NCBI GenBank assembly: GCA_964538875.1
Contig: CAZIHO010000001.1
Coordinates: 78,535-142,534, forward strand
Length of the DNA stretch: 64,000 nt
Reading direction: 5' to 3'
Source of the DNA: CAZIHO01 sp964538875
GTDB lineage: Bacteria > Pseudomonadota > Gammaproteobacteria > Chromatiales > Chromatiaceae
Positions 63,331 to 64,000 of this stretch are shown here, one piece after another. Position 1 is the stretch's first letter. Every line of letters begins with the position of its first letter. The notes beneath the pieces were generated by a model. The model did not search any database. It had not been told where the DNA came from and was given only the letters and a program-made list of their open reading frames with translations. Position numbers and translations under genes: made by a program.

Positions 63331-64000
63331 AAAGAGACCAATTCCCCAACTAGCACCCTGACTTCCGCGTAATCCTGGCGTACCACCTGGAACTCCACCG
63401 CCCCGGCGACGCGGGTCGCCTCCGGCAGGCCGAAGGTTGCGGCCACCCCTTTCAACTGGTGGGCCAGGGAGCGCACCAAAGGCCAGTCCTGATCGGCACA
63501 GGCCTGCTCCAAGTCCCGCAGGCGGAGCGGCAGTTCCTGCAGAAAATTGTCCCGTAGAGCATGGAACTCTGGGTCTGTGCCGAGGGACGGGGGAGCGGTC
63601 CAGCCATCCTGGGTTTCGCTCAGGGCCGGGCCGGCCGCCGGGAGGTACTGCTCAAGGGCGGCGAAGAACTCCTCCTGGACGATGGGCTTGGTGAGGAAAC
63701 CGTCGCCGCCGGCGGCCTGGGCCTGGAGCCGGTCAGTTTCCGAGACATTGGCGGTCAAGACCAGGACCGGGCCGTCAAAGCCGGTGAGGCGCAGCAGTTC
63801 TATGGCCTCCAATCCCCCCATGACCGGCATTTGCAGGTCCATCAGCACTAGGTCATAGTCTGCCGCTTGGGCCAGTTCCACCGCCTCTTGGCCGTTGCCG
63901 GCCAGGGTTACCGACGCCCCGCTGCGGCGGATGAGCAGGGAGATCAACTGCTGATTGTCCTTATTATCCTCGGCCAGCAACACTCGTCCCCCTAAGCGGG
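63312..64000 (-). CDS. Hybrid sensor kinase, C-terminal receiver-Hpt part (runs off window)
   Basis: The frame is open to the window edge (RLGGRVLLAEDN reads through), so this is the end of a longer protein. It shows a receiver (LLAEDNKDNQQLI, phospho-acceptor in LVLMDLQMPVMGGLE, FLTKPI) and an Hpt domain with the phospho-His in RSLAHQLKGVAATFG. A BarA/EvgS-like multistep phosphorelay kinase is likely, with catalytic and sensor domains outside the window. Confidence 0.87.
   Translation of the reverse strand, partial: RLGGRVLLAEDNKDNQQLISLLIRRSGASVTLAGNGQEAVELAQAADYDLVLMDLQMPVMGGLEAIELLRLTGFDGPVLVLTANVSETDRLQAQAAGGDGFLTKPIVQEEFFAALEQYLPAAGPALSETQDGWTAPPSLGTDPEFHALRDNFLQELPLRLRDLEQACADQDWPLVRSLAHQLKGVAATFGLPEATRVAGAVEFQVVRQDYAEVRVLVGELVSLCQPNP

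Overview
The window is GC-rich chromosomal DNA of a gammaproteobacterium, most likely a sulfur oxidiser of the Chromatiales type. The taxonomic pointers are a sulfur-globule-type protein (8520-8873), a DsrC-family protein next to a SulP anion transporter (47488-50016), and a gene order (pyrC'-pyrB-pyrR-ruvX-algH-tonB, gshB, pilGHIJ, chpA, chpC) that closely follows the Pseudomonas aeruginosa PA0401-PA0415 neighbourhood as I remember it. No rRNA, tRNA, CRISPR array, integrase or transposase was seen. Three blocks of exactly 100 N (33933-34032, 47241-47340, 62708-62807) are scaffold gaps of unknown true size, and two of them cut genes.

Layout. 1-8300 is a potassium island: the end of a KdpE-type regulator, Kup, an EIIA-Ntr-like PTS protein, a six-TM voltage-sensor-like K+ channel fused to an RCK module, TrkA and TrkH, all on the + strand. 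A sulfur globule protein gene follows. 8971-19950 is almost entirely on the - strand: an EF-G paralogue, a murein-type lipoprotein, then a tightly overlapping operon (tonB, algH, ruvX, pyrR, pyrB, pyrC', pyrK) in which the dihydroorotase homologue has lost its metal-binding histidines, preceded by gshB and apbE.

20382-30747 is the type IV pilus chemosensory operon (PilG, PilH, PilI, a short PilJ, a 2151-residue ChpA with five canonical Hpt domains, ChpC). rsmE, glgX, a ComEA-like protein with an alanine-rich tail broken by a gap, a membrane-anchored unknown and mutM follow. 36036-46405 is the polar flagellar cascade: fleQ with a good sigma-70 promoter, fleS-fleR and fliEFGHIJ, with GG-N10-GC sigma-54 promoter candidates in front of fleS and of fliE, as expected where FleQ and FleR are sigma-54 activators.

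46695-64000 is more mixed: a secreted Cys-rich unknown; the DsrC-like protein without its redox cysteines, convergent with a SulP-STAS protein that carries a C-terminal SWIM-like CxC..CxH finger; a Ni/Co ECF transporter (cbiMN, cbiQ, cbiO); a TSUP anion exporter; a lipoprotein phosphoesterase; formate-THF ligase paired with a SerB-like ACT protein that has lost its HAD nucleophile; small membrane proteins; a cupin; a methyltransferase; an HD-GYP response regulator; and two partial two-component genes at the right edge.

The points most worth follow-up are the SulP-STAS-SWIM fusion beside the cysteine-less DsrC homologue, the SerB-like pseudoenzyme next to fhs, the EIIA-Ntr gene inside the potassium island, and the recurring theme of catalytically dead homologues (PyrC', SerB-like, DsrC-like).
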